Shown piece by piece: positions 8,032 through 15,861 of a stretch of DNA of 64,000 bases (position 1 is its first letter; every line of letters begins with the position of its first letter). Source of the DNA: Taishania sp036758285 (GTDB taxonomy: Bacteria > Bacteroidota > Bacteroidia > Flavobacteriales_D > Crocinitomicaceae); the NCBI GenBank assembly GCA_036758285.1, contig DAIOWV010000011.1, positions 1 through 64,000 of the forward strand. Direction: 5' to 3'. Position numbers and translations under genes: made by a program. The notes beneath the pieces were generated by a model. The model was not told the DNA's origin, ran no database searches, and saw nothing but the letters and a program-made list of their open reading frames with translations.

Positions 8032-9165
8032 ATGAAAAAACTCAGCTACTTTATACTGCCTGTTTTCTTTTTTGGATTCATTTATTTTATGTTTTTCAAT
8101 CAAATTTTTCAGTGGAAAACGTTTAAAACAGATACAGAAAATCGTGAATTAAGTAAATTCCCTAGTATGAATGTCAATAAACTAGATGACTACCCATCTC
8201 AATTTGACACTTACTTAAATGATAATTTTACTTTCAGACCTCCTTTTTTAAATGCTTATCACTCATATAAATTCAATATGGGTATATCTCCAAATATACA
8301 AGATGTTATTGTCGGTAGAAACGGCCATTTATTTCTTGCTCAGAAAGATCAGGGAATATATGAAGGAAAGTTTGATTTTAATAAAACTAAATTAGATTCA
8401 TTATTAAACATTTGGCAAATCCGAAATGAATATTTCAAATCTAAAAACCTTGATTATTATTTATTAATTGCTCCAAATAAACATCATGTTTATCCAGAGT
8501 ATTTGCCGATTGGTTATAGAGAAAAAAACAAAAATAGAACGTTAATTTTTAAAGATTTTTTTGAGCAACAATTTCCATCAAAATTAATCTATTCATTAAA
8601 TGCACTATTAGAAAATAAAGAATATGCTTATTTTAAACACGATAATCACTGGACAAACAAAGGAGGTTTTGTCGCATACAAACAATTTTTAGAACTTATA
8701 AGAAAAAACGATAAATCAATTAAATCTTTATCTGAAAAGGACTTTCAATGGAAAGAAACCACTTCTAATGGAGGAAATCTTTTAAATTTTATTGGCAAAC
8801 ATGGTGAATTAACTGAAACATTTTACCAGGCAAACTTCCCAAAATCGGAAGCCAAAAAAGGTAAAGGATTTAATTTCAAGCCAACTCCTGGATTTCCATA
8901 TCCTTGGGATTATGAAATTCATTACACCAACGAAAAAGCTCTTAATAAAAAGAAAGTCTTAATAATAAGGGATTCATTTGGGGAATTTATCATTCCATTT
9001 TTTAACGAAACATTCAGTGAAACTTTATATATTTTTGATGGTTGGAAGTATGGGGTTAATAAAGAGATTATCGAAAGTTATAATCCTGATATTATATTAT
9101 TTTTAACCTTAGAGTCTTTTATAGATAACGTATTAGAACACCCACCAATAATTGATAAAGAATAA
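8032..9165 (+). CDS. AlgX/AlgJ-like SGNH O-acetyltransferase
   Basis: A 377-residue protein with one N-terminal hydrophobic segment (about 4-24, uncleaved anchor or signal) and a periplasmic domain of the alginate O-acetyltransferase AlgX/AlgJ type. The catalytic elements are visible: VGRNGHLFLA near the start, D204 and H206 in DNHWTNKGG, and Ser315 in IRDSFGEF, the three residues expected for the SGNH triad. It would transfer acetyl groups delivered by the MBOAT protein to a surface or secreted polysaccharide. Its ATG directly follows the MBOAT stop codon, so the two form one operon. There is no carbohydrate-binding module of the AlgX type at the C-terminus that I can recognise. Confidence 0.82.
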   Translation: MKKLSYFILPVFFFGFIYFMFFNQIFQWKTFKTDTENRELSKFPSMNVNKLDDYPSQFDTYLNDNFTFRPPFLNAYHSYKFNMGISPNIQDVIVGRNGHLFLAQKDQGIYEGKFDFNKTKLDSLLNIWQIRNEYFKSKNLDYYLLIAPNKHHVYPEYLPIGYREKNKNRTLIFKDFFEQQFPSKLIYSLNALLENKEYAYFKHDNHWTNKGGFVAYKQFLELIRKNDKSIKSLSEKDFQWKETTSNGGNLLNFIGKHGELTETFYQANFPKSEAKKGKGFNFKPTPGFPYPWDYEIHYTNEKALNKKKVLIIRDSFGEFIIPFFNETFSETLYIFDGWKYGVNKEIIESYNPDIILFLTLESFIDNVLEHPPIIDKE

Positions 9166-9197
9166 AAAATGCTGCATGAAACAAATCCATACAGCAT
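9161..9197 (-). terminator. terminator of frr, between convergent genes
   Basis: ATGCTGCATG (9169-9178) pairs with CATACAGCAT (9188-9197) with one mismatch. The A run at 9161-9169 gives a T tract on the minus strand, so it works best for frr; it may also end the acyltransferase operon. Confidence 0.65.
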
Positions 9198-9221
9198 CAA
9201 TAACTTTATATATACAACCTA

Positions 9222-9785
9222 TTAAATCGTCATAATATCTTTTTCTTTCAACTCAATTAATTCGTCTACTTTTTTAGCGTATGAATCTGTAATTGTTTGA
9301 ATTTGAGATTCTGCATCTTTAACAAAATCTTCTGATAAACCATCATTTTTAAGCTCTTTGACAAAATCAATTGCATCTTTACGATTGTTTCGAACACCTA
9401 CTTTTGCATGTTCTCCCTCAGACTTAGCTTTTTTCACCAAATCCCTTCTACGTTCTTCGGTTAAAGGTGGTACAGCAATTAGAATTAATTCCCCATTATT
9501 TTGTGGGTTTAATCCTAAATTTGCATTCATTATCCCCTTAGCGATATCATTCAACGTTGATTTCTCCCATGGTTGAACAGTTATCGTACGTGCATCAACA
9601 GTTCCTACATTCGCCACTTGTTGTAACGGAGTTGGGGAACCATAATAATCAATCATCACACCATGTAACATTGAAGGTGTCGCTTTACCAGCACGAACTT
9701 TAATTAATTCGTTTTCTAAATGAGTTATCGTTTTATTATTCGAATTTCTTAACTCTTTATATATTTCGTTTAATTCCTCAGTCAT
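9222..9785 (-). CDS. frr: ribosome recycling factor
   Basis: A 187-residue RRF, the usual length. The family landmarks are present: the helix HLENELIKVRAGKATPSML, VDYYGSPTPLQQVANV-like sequence (here MIDYYGSPTPLQQVANVG), the TITVQPWEKS block, and the C-terminal helices with VKKAKSEGEHAKVGVRN-type sequence. RRF splits post-termination ribosomes together with EF-G. It follows pyrH on the same strand, a very common pyrH-frr order. A TATATTTG box 19 nt upstream of the ATG suggests its own promoter in addition to read-through from pyrH. Confidence 0.96.
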   Translation of the reverse strand: MTEELNEIYKELRNSNNKTITHLENELIKVRAGKATPSMLHGVMIDYYGSPTPLQQVANVGTVDARTITVQPWEKSTLNDIAKGIMNANLGLNPQNNGELILIAVPPLTEERRRDLVKKAKSEGEHAKVGVRNNRKDAIDFVKELKNDGLSEDFVKDAESQIQTITDSYAKKVDELIELKEKDIMTI

Positions 9786-9803
9786 TGTTTTTCAATTGCT
9801 GTG

Positions 9804-9811
9804 CAAATATA
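9804..9811 (-). promoter_or_regulatory. -7 element before frr
   Basis: The minus strand reads TATATTTG (9811-9804), matching TAnnTTTG, 19 nt before the frr ATG. No convincing TTG is seen at the -33 distance. Confidence 0.45.
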
Positions 9812-9852
9812 TATTAATTTCAATGATTATAAAAGAAAGCTTATTGAAGTGA

Positions 9853-10524
9853 TTAATTATGAACGATTGTTCCTACTTTATCACCAGCAATCAATTTTTT
9901 CAAATTACCAACAGTGTCCATATCAAATACGATAATTGGTAAATCATTTTCCATACACAATGTAAAAGCTGTCATATCCATTACTTTTAATCCTTTTGAA
10001 TAAACATCTTCAAAAGTAATGTTGTCATATTTTATTGCTGTAGGATCTTTTTCAGGATCGGCTGTGTAAATTCCATCTACAATAGCTCTTAGAGAAGCTG
10101 CCGAATCTGTTGTGAAATAAGGATTTCCAGTTCCCGCACCAAAAATAACCACTCGACCTCTCTCAAGGTGTCTAACAGCTCTTCTACGGATATAAGGTTC
10201 TGCTATTTCTTTCATTTCAATTGCAGACTGAAGACGTGTTTCTAATCCTTTTGCTTCTAAAGCGGCTTGTAAAGCCATAGAATTGATCATTGTTGCCAAC
10301 ATCCCCATGTAATCTCCATGCGTGCGATCCATCCCACCTTCTTCTGCTTGAACTCCACGGAAAATATTTCCTCCTCCAATCACAATTGCTACTTCAACAC
10401 CTAAATCACAAATTTCTTTGATTTCAATTGCATAATCACTAAGTCGGTTGTTATCAATTCCAAACTGTTTGTTCCCCATTAGGGATTCTCCGCTTAATTT
10501 CAGAAGGATTCTTTTATATTTCAT
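9853..10524 (-). CDS. pyrH: UMP kinase
   Basis: A 223-residue amino-acid-kinase-fold UMP kinase, which phosphorylates UMP to UDP in pyrimidine nucleotide synthesis. It shows the opening KRILLKLSGESLMG, the phosphate-binding IGGGNIFRG, the UMP-binding region DRTHGDYMGMLATMINSMAL, RRAVRHLERGRVVIFGAGTGNPYFTTDSAA and the nucleotide-binding YTADPEKDPTA. All key motifs are intact and the length is normal. A near-consensus box (TATATTTA) lies about 25 nt upstream of the ATG. frr follows 67 nt downstream, the conserved order. Confidence 0.97.
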   Translation of the reverse strand: MKYKRILLKLSGESLMGNKQFGIDNNRLSDYAIEIKEICDLGVEVAIVIGGGNIFRGVQAEEGGMDRTHGDYMGMLATMINSMALQAALEAKGLETRLQSAIEMKEIAEPYIRRRAVRHLERGRVVIFGAGTGNPYFTTDSAASLRAIVDGIYTADPEKDPTAIKYDNITFEDVYSKGLKVMDMTAFTLCMENDLPIIVFDMDTVGNLKKLIAGDKVGTIVHN

Positions 10525-10612
10525 GGTGTTTTTCGTCGTTGCGGTTGTAAATATACGTTTTTATCTAAAAAAAATAAAGCATTTCAAAAAATACCAAAAC
10601 TATTTCAGTTGT

Positions 10613-11272
10613 TTAAAACACATAACCAACATTAATCTGTAATGCAATTCGTTGGGCGATTTTCCCTCCAGCATCAAATGGTTTATTGGTAAAATATTCT
10701 TTTGTCATATTACCTTCTGTATGAATTTTTCCATTTGGACTACTATGCACATATCTGATTCCTGTGCCAAATGAGAAATCACAAGATAATTTATTATTTT
10801 GATAAATAGCAATCCCAACTTTGGGAATAAAACCTACTTCGTTTCTTAATACATCATAATAATTATGAATTAATGAATAATCTATATCTGACAATACAAA
10901 TTCTTCTCTTGTTGTTTTCATAAATCGATAATATACATTTCCAGAAAAGAAAAATCGATTTGTCATAAAATATTTGTATTCAAATGATAGTGTAATACCT
11001 CTGGATTTTTGTTGCGATAAATTACTCCAATAAAGTCCTTCACCTATTGATTTTGGAGAATAAATAATAGTTCCCAATTCAACAGAAATCATTTTTTTAT
11101 TTTCTAAAACACCATATCCTAATTGCATCCAAATATTGTCTAAACTAACAATTCCTCCTGAAACTCCAGTAGGAACGATATATGCAAAACGTGTTTTTGA
11201 TGGAGAACTGACCGATTGCCCAACGGAAATAAATGAATAGAAAATGTATAAGAAAATCAGCCCAAATTTCAT
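10613..11272 (-). CDS. outer-membrane beta-barrel protein of unknown function
   Basis: A 219-residue protein with a cleavable signal peptide (hydrophobic 3-17, cleavage near VGQS) followed by alternating strands rich in aromatic residues, such as GITLSFEYKYFMTNRFFFSGNVYYRF, and a C-terminal strand ending in VGYVF. A terminal Phe after an alternating hydrophobic strand is the usual outer-membrane barrel signature. I recognise no specific family; it resembles the small 8-strand porins annotated as DUF3575-like. It lies between the tsf terminator and pyrH and is probably its own transcription unit. Confidence 0.7.
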   Translation of the reverse strand: MKFGLIFLYIFYSFISVGQSVSSPSKTRFAYIVPTGVSGGIVSLDNIWMQLGYGVLENKKMISVELGTIIYSPKSIGEGLYWSNLSQQKSRGITLSFEYKYFMTNRFFFSGNVYYRFMKTTREEFVLSDIDYSLIHNYYDVLRNEVGFIPKVGIAIYQNNKLSCDFSFGTGIRYVHSSPNGKIHTEGNMTKEYFTNKPFDAGGKIAQRIALQINVGYVF

Positions 11273-11330
11273 TGTAAAAGAGTTATTTCACAATTCTAAG
11301 ATACATTTTTTTAAACAATAATTGCTTTAA

Positions 11331-11365
11331 ACAAAAAAGACCAACTGCAGAAGCAATTGGTCTTT
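11331..11365 (-). terminator. terminator of the rpsB-tsf unit
   Basis: GACCAACTGC (11339-11348) pairs with GCAATTGGTC (11353-11362) with one mismatch, extended by A-T pairs. The minus strand continues into a T tract (complement of ACAAAAAA at 11331-11338), 19 nt past the tsf stop. Confidence 0.8.
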
Positions 11366-11383
11366 CCTTTTTTATTTTTTCTA

Positions 11384-12214
11384 TTAACTAAGTGATGTGC
11401 GTTTGAAGTCAGAAACTGTCAAACCTTTCACTGTAGAATCTAAGAATTGTTCAACCGTTAATTTATTATCACGAATAAATTCTTGGCTTAACAATGTATT
11501 TTCTTTAAAGAATTTCGCTAAACGTCCTTGAGCGATTTTATCAGCCATTTCAGCTGGTTTACCTTCTTGGATAGCTAATTCTTTTCCTACTTCGATTTCA
11601 CGTTCAATAGTACGAGCATCAACACCATCTTTATTTAAAGCGATTGGGTTCATTGCAGCAACTTGCATTGCAACTTGACGTCCAGCTTCGATAGCGTCTG
11701 TAGCACCGTTATTAATAGCAACTAAAGTAGCTAATTGATTTCCTGGGTGATTGTAAGCAACTACTCCATCACCTTTGATGATTCCGTAACCTGTTACTTC
11801 CAATTTCTCTCCGATAACACCAATTTGCTCTGTGATTTTTTCTGCAACTGTTAATTTACCATCAAAATTCAATGCTAATAACTCTTCTGCAGTAGCAGGT
11901 TTGTTATCAATTGCAACTTTCATTAATGATTCAACCAACGTTTTGTATCCATCATTTTTAGCTACGAAGTCAGTTTCACAATTTAAAGCAAAAACGATAC
12001 CTGTAGAATTGTCACCAGTAACCTGAGCTAAAACAAAACCTTCTTTCGTTTCGTTCTCACCTCTTTTTGCTGCTACTTTTTGACCTTTTTTACGAAGGAT
12101 ATCAATTGCTGCTTCGAAATCTCCATTTGCTTCTACCAACGCATTTTTGCAGTCCATCATTCCTGCTCCAGTTTGTTGACGCAATTTATTTACATCAGAT
12201 GCTGTAATTGCCAT
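11384..12214 (-). CDS. tsf: elongation factor Ts
   Basis: A 276-residue EF-Ts, the guanine-nucleotide exchange factor of EF-Tu. The N-terminal UBA-like domain reads LRQQTGAGMMDCKNALVEA and the conserved TDFVAKN motif is at 81-87, the loop that inserts between the EF-Tu switch helices. The second half has the family's repeated dimerisation subdomain (VAMQVAAMNP, then the PAEMADKIAQGRLAKFF block). It follows rpsB by 24 nt, the universal rpsB-tsf pair, and is closed by a strong terminator. Confidence 0.97.
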   Translation of the reverse strand: MAITASDVNKLRQQTGAGMMDCKNALVEANGDFEAAIDILRKKGQKVAAKRGENETKEGFVLAQVTGDNSTGIVFALNCETDFVAKNDGYKTLVESLMKVAIDNKPATAEELLALNFDGKLTVAEKITEQIGVIGEKLEVTGYGIIKGDGVVAYNHPGNQLATLVAINNGATDAIEAGRQVAMQVAAMNPIALNKDGVDARTIEREIEVGKELAIQEGKPAEMADKIAQGRLAKFFKENTLLSQEFIRDNKLTVEQFLDSTVKGLTVSDFKRTSLS

Positions 12215-12238
12215 TTTATAGAATTTTTATAAAAATTA

Positions 12239-13012
12239 TTAATCTTCTTTTGTTTCTTCAGAAGCAACTTCAGCTTTTTTAGCTTCAGTTTTTCCTTCCT
12301 CCTCAGTTCCTTTATCTTTCAACGTTTTTCTATCTTCCAAACCTTCTTTGATAGCACCAGTAATTGCATCTAAGATTACAGAAATAGATTTTGTTGCGTC
12401 GTCATTTGCTGGAATTGGGAAATCAACCGCTTTGGGGTTAGAGTTTGTATCTACCATTGCAAAAATTGGAATACCCAATTTTTTAGCTTCAGCTACAGCG
12501 ATATGCTCTTTCAAGATATCAACTACGAAAAGTGCAGCTGGTTGACGAGTCATATCAGCAATAGATCCAAAGTTTTTATCTAATTTATCACGTTGGCGAT
12601 CTTTAAATAAACGTTCTCTTTTATTTAAAGTATTCCAAGTCCCGTCAACTTTCATCTTATCGATGTTAGCCATTTTACGGATTGATTTACGAGTCGTTTG
12701 GAAGTTTGTTAACATACCACCTGTCCAACGCTCAGTAACGAAAGGCATATTGATAGCCCCTACTTTATCAGCAATAATTTCTTTTGCTTGTTTTTTAGTT
12801 GCAACGAAAAGAATCTTTTTTCCAGACTTGGCAATTTGCTTTACAGCAGCCGATGCTACCTCCAATTGAGCAATTGTCTTATTAAGGTCGATGATGTGAA
12901 TACCTTTTTTCTCTTCGAAGATATACGGAGCCATCGCCGGATTCCATTTTCTTTTCAAGTGACCAAAATGTGCACCTGCTTCTAATAAACTTTCAAAACT
13001 TACTTTTGACAT
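12239..13012 (-). CDS. rpsB: 30S ribosomal protein S2
   Basis: A 257-residue S2. It shows the start VSFESLLEAGAHFGHLKRKWNP, the block GIHIIDLNKTIAQLE, VATKKQAKEII, ERWTGGMLTNFQT and VDTNSNPKAVDFPIPANDDATKSI, all typical. The C-terminus carries a low-complexity acidic and Lys-rich tail of about 25 residues, usual in this phylum. It sits between rpsI and tsf in the rplM-rpsI-rpsB-tsf order, with a 134-nt leader separating it from rpsI. Confidence 0.97.
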   Translation of the reverse strand: MSKVSFESLLEAGAHFGHLKRKWNPAMAPYIFEEKKGIHIIDLNKTIAQLEVASAAVKQIAKSGKKILFVATKKQAKEIIADKVGAINMPFVTERWTGGMLTNFQTTRKSIRKMANIDKMKVDGTWNTLNKRERLFKDRQRDKLDKNFGSIADMTRQPAALFVVDILKEHIAVAEAKKLGIPIFAMVDTNSNPKAVDFPIPANDDATKSISVILDAITGAIKEGLEDRKTLKDKGTEEEGKTEAKKAEVASEETKED

Positions 13013-13146
13013 TTTAATTTTTTTTAGTGTTTACGTTCCGTTAGTAGTTCAACCAGAAAGGGTTCATTCCTTGAAAGGTACTTTCGGGTTTGGATACTAA
13101 ACAACTTATTTTCTTTTTTAGTTCCCAAAAGGAACCAAATCCATTC
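13013..13146 (-). promoter_or_regulatory. rpsB leader region, candidate structured RNA
   Basis: The 134-nt gap before rpsB is much longer than other gaps in this operon. On the minus strand it contains a short strong hairpin (GGTTCC, TTTT, GGGAAC near 13122-13138) with no T tract, followed by several short pairing blocks. No TAnnTTTG box is evident. This would fit an S2-type autoregulatory leader, but I cannot assign it to a known RNA family. Confidence 0.3.
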
Positions 13147-13533
13147 TTAACGTTTAGAGAATTGGAATTTCTTACGAGCTTTCGGTTGTCCCGGTTTTTT
13201 ACGCTCAACCATACGTGGGTCACGTGTAGTCAATCCTTCTTCTTTCAACAACGGTTTGTTTTCAGCATTCACCTCAATCAAAGCACGAGTAATTCCTAAA
13301 CGAACTGCTTCTGCTTGACCATTGATTCCACCTCCAGCAACATTTACAGTGATGTCAAATTGACCTGTAGTTTCCGTTAATTTGAATGGTTGTTCAATTT
13401 TATACTGAAGAACGTCTACAGGGAAAAACTCCTTGTAATCCTTCTTGTTAACAGTCACGTTACCTTTCCCTGGTGTTAAATAAACACGAGCAACAGCTGT
13501 TTTTCTTCTTCCTAATGTGTTAATTACTTCCAT
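13147..13533 (-). CDS. rpsI: 30S ribosomal protein S9
   Basis: A 128-residue S9 starting MEVINTLGRRKTAVARVYL, the family's normal start. An in-frame upstream ATG at 13554 would add seven residues that overlap the end of rplM and do not match the family. The C-terminus ends in the invariant basic tail (RKKPGQPKARKKFQFSKR), whose last Arg reaches the P-site tRNA anticodon stem. It follows rplM with only 4 nt between, the universal L13-S9 pair. Confidence 0.97.
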   Translation of the reverse strand: MEVINTLGRRKTAVARVYLTPGKGNVTVNKKDYKEFFPVDVLQYKIEQPFKLTETTGQFDITVNVAGGGINGQAEAVRLGITRALIEVNAENKPLLKEEGLTTRDPRMVERKKPGQPKARKKFQFSKR

Positions 13534-13537
13534 GCGA

Positions 13538-13993
13538 TTATTTGAATGTATCAAGATTTAATACTTCTGGTTTTTGAGCTTCTTGTTTGTGCTCTGTTCC
13601 AGTGTAAACTTTCAAATTTCTGTATAAAGCACGACCTAAAGTATTTTTAGGCAACATCCCTTTAACAGCTTTTTCGATAAGGCGAGAAGGATTCTTTTCT
13701 AATTGCTCTTGAGCAGAAAGAATACGTTGACCTCCTGGGTAACCCGTGTAACGGATGTACTCCTTATCAACCAATTTCGTTCCTGAAAAAGATACTTTCT
13801 CAGCATTGATAACAACAACGTTATCACCACAATCTGCATGAGGCGTGTAATTAGGCTTGTGTTTTCCACGAAGAACCTTTGCCACTTTACTCGCCAATCG
13901 ACCAACAGTTTGGCCTTCAGCATCCACTACATACCACTTTTTATCAGCGGTTCCTTTGTTAGCGGAAATAGTTTTGTAACTTAATGTATCCAC
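13538..13993 (-). CDS. rplM: 50S ribosomal protein L13
   Basis: L13 is an early assembly protein of the large subunit. The conserved blocks WYVVDAEGQTVGRLASKVAKVLRGK, DCGDNVVVINAEKV, GYPGGQR and GMLPKNTLGR are present. I place the start at the GTG at 13993, because bacterial homologues in this phylum begin (M)DTLSYKTISANK and this gives the usual 151 residues. An ATG at 14020 in the same frame would add nine residues (MSYYLKVKI) without a counterpart and would begin right at the base of the leader hairpin. It heads the rplM-rpsI-rpsB-tsf operon. Confidence 0.93.
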   Translation of the reverse strand: MDTLSYKTISANKGTADKKWYVVDAEGQTVGRLASKVAKVLRGKHKPNYTPHADCGDNVVVINAEKVSFSGTKLVDKEYIRYTGYPGGQRILSAQEQLEKNPSRLIEKAVKGMLPKNTLGRALYRNLKVYTGTEHKQEAQKPEVLNLDTFK

Positions 13994-14023
13994 AATTTTT
14001 ACTTTTAAATAATAAGACAATTT

Positions 14024-14047
14024 ACCCCTCCCAAGATGAAAGGGGGT
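14024..14047 (-). ncRNA. candidate rplM (L13) leader hairpin
   Basis: Just after the promoter the minus-strand transcript would begin with a C-rich run and fold ACCCC (14047-14043) on GGGGT (14028-14024). Ribosomal-protein leaders upstream of rplM have been described in Bacteroidia, so an autoregulatory L13 leader is plausible, but I see only this small hairpin and cannot score it against a model. Confidence 0.35.
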
Positions 14048-14048
14048 G

Positions 14049-14078
14049 CAAATATAGTAAATTGAATTTTATTAACAA
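14049..14078 (-). promoter_or_regulatory. promoter of the rplM-rpsI-rpsB-tsf operon
   Basis: On the minus strand a TTG (14078-14076) and TATATTTG (14056-14049) are separated by 19 nt, an excellent match to the Bacteroidota consensus. The proposed rplM start is about 55 nt downstream. Confidence 0.7.
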
Positions 14079-14171
14079 GGAAAATGTCAATAAAAACTAC
14101 ACAAAAAAATTTGATATCACTTTTTTTTATTTCGTTATTCATTTTTTTAATGATTTTACGGTAAAAAAAAT

Positions 14172-14179
14172 TACATTTG
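14172..14179 (+). promoter_or_regulatory. -7 element of the DUF1800 operon
   Basis: TACATTTG matches TAnnTTTG and ends 23 nt before the ATG at 14203. This placement also argues against the longer upstream reading of the gene. No clear TTG at -33. Confidence 0.5.
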
Positions 14180-14202
14180 GAGAAACAATTCAACTCTTAC
14201 TT

Positions 14203-15849
14203 ATGGCTTCTCTAAATCCGGTAACTGGTTTATTAGGCCCTCAAAGAGCTTCTCACTTACTAAGAAGAGCTACTTTAGGTCCCAATAAAGCTAGCATAGA
14301 CACATTTGCAAATCTGACAGCCCAAGATGCAATAACAGATCTTTTTCTGGCAGATCTGGACCCACAATTGCCATTGGATCCAATGAATAACTCTGATTGG
14401 ATTCATCCAAATTCAGCTCATCCAGACACCTTTTCTTCAACCTTGTCAACGTATACTAGTTGCTGGTGGATGGAAAACATGAGAGGATCTGGAGTAAATA
14501 TGACTGGACGAATGATCTGGTTTTATTATACACATTTCCCTGTCATCATGTCTAGAATAGAATCGAGACCACAACTTCCAATCGATTATTTAAGACTTTT
14601 ACGCTATTATTCTTTAGGTAATTTTAAAGATTTAACAAGAGCTATGTGTATTGATAATGCAATGTTGATACATCTAGACGGGCATTTAAATATTAAGAGT
14701 GTCCCTCAAGAAAATTTTGCTAGAGAGTTTTTAGAGTTATTTGCTGTAGGAAAAGGAGATGAAATTGGGGTCGGAAATTACACTAATTTCACAGAGGCTG
14801 ATGTTCAAATGGCAACGAAAGTGCTGACTGGATGGGGAGTCGATACGACTTACCAAACGATAGATCCTATTACTGGATTACCTTCAGGTAAGGTGAAATC
14901 AAATGATGGTACCAACTCTTCTCAACACGATGTAAATCCTAAAACATTCTCATCTGCTTTCAATAATACAGTCATTCAAACGAGTAACATTGTCGGAACG
15001 AATACAACAATTCAATCTGTTCATGATGAATTGGACGAGTTCTTAACAATGGTTTTTGATTCTCCAAATACTGCAAAAAATTTGTGCAGAAGAATATACC
15101 GAGAGTTTGTTTACTTCGACATTACTCCAGAAATTGAAACTGATATCATCGAACCGTTGGCGAATATTCTCATCGCAAATAATTACGAAATTAAAAGCGT
15201 TTTTGAAACCCTATTTCAAAGTGAACATTTTTATGATGAAGATACTCCACAAACAAGCAATCACAATATAGGTGCAATCATCAAATCACCAATGGATTTA
15301 GTTATCGGAACACTTCGATTATTTGAATTAAGTGTACCTGATAGAGATACCGACCTTGTCAATAACTATAACTTGCACCAACAATTAATCAATTCTCTTA
15401 GTTTACAAGGCTTAGAGTTATTTGAACCGTATGATGTTGCTGGTCACGACGCTTACTTTCAAGTTCCTGATTTTCAAAGATATTGGATTTCATCTAACTA
15501 TTTGGCAAACAGATATAAATTCATTGAATACTTAATCAATGGATATTCTTCGAATGGTACAGAATTGGTAAAACTTGATATTGTTCAGTTTGTTAGAGAT
15601 AACTGTACAGACCCTTCAAATGCGACTCTTTTAATGCAGGAATTAGTTGAATGGTTATTTCCAATTACGATTGATACAGACCGATTTAATTATTTCAAAA
15701 ACGATGTATTACTTGATCAACTTTCAGAGACAAATTGGCTACATGAATGGAATAATTATATCAGCTCTAATAACGATATGAACGTAAGATTACAATTAGA
15801 ATCGTTAGCTACAGCAATGATGCAAGCTCCAGAATATCAAATTTATTAA
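14203..15849 (+). CDS. DUF1800 domain protein
   Basis: A 548-residue member of the DUF1800 family. Its start is chosen at MASLNPVTGLLGPQRASHLLRRATLGP, since this opening is the conserved N-terminus of the family; an in-frame reading from 13984 would cross the promoter and has no homology-like sequence. Other family blocks are PQENFAREFLELFAVGKGD, TGWGVD and the C-terminal LATAMMQAPEYQIY. No signal peptide is evident. The function of DUF1800 is unknown; it is nearly always beside a DUF1501 gene, as here, 12 nt downstream. The pair is common in Bacteroidota, Planctomycetes and Proteobacteria and has been suggested to act on exported material. Confidence 0.85.
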   Translation: MASLNPVTGLLGPQRASHLLRRATLGPNKASIDTFANLTAQDAITDLFLADLDPQLPLDPMNNSDWIHPNSAHPDTFSSTLSTYTSCWWMENMRGSGVNMTGRMIWFYYTHFPVIMSRIESRPQLPIDYLRLLRYYSLGNFKDLTRAMCIDNAMLIHLDGHLNIKSVPQENFAREFLELFAVGKGDEIGVGNYTNFTEADVQMATKVLTGWGVDTTYQTIDPITGLPSGKVKSNDGTNSSQHDVNPKTFSSAFNNTVIQTSNIVGTNTTIQSVHDELDEFLTMVFDSPNTAKNLCRRIYREFVYFDITPEIETDIIEPLANILIANNYEIKSVFETLFQSEHFYDEDTPQTSNHNIGAIIKSPMDLVIGTLRLFELSVPDRDTDLVNNYNLHQQLINSLSLQGLELFEPYDVAGHDAYFQVPDFQRYWISSNYLANRYKFIEYLINGYSSNGTELVKLDIVQFVRDNCTDPSNATLLMQELVEWLFPITIDTDRFNYFKNDVLLDQLSETNWLHEWNNYISSNNDMNVRLQLESLATAMMQAPEYQIY

Positions 15850-15861
15850 CCTACGCATACT

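Noticed and set aside
13984..14202. 73-residue N-terminal extension of the DUF1800 protein
   Set aside because: It overlaps the rplM start and the TACATTTG promoter box and has no family-like sequence.
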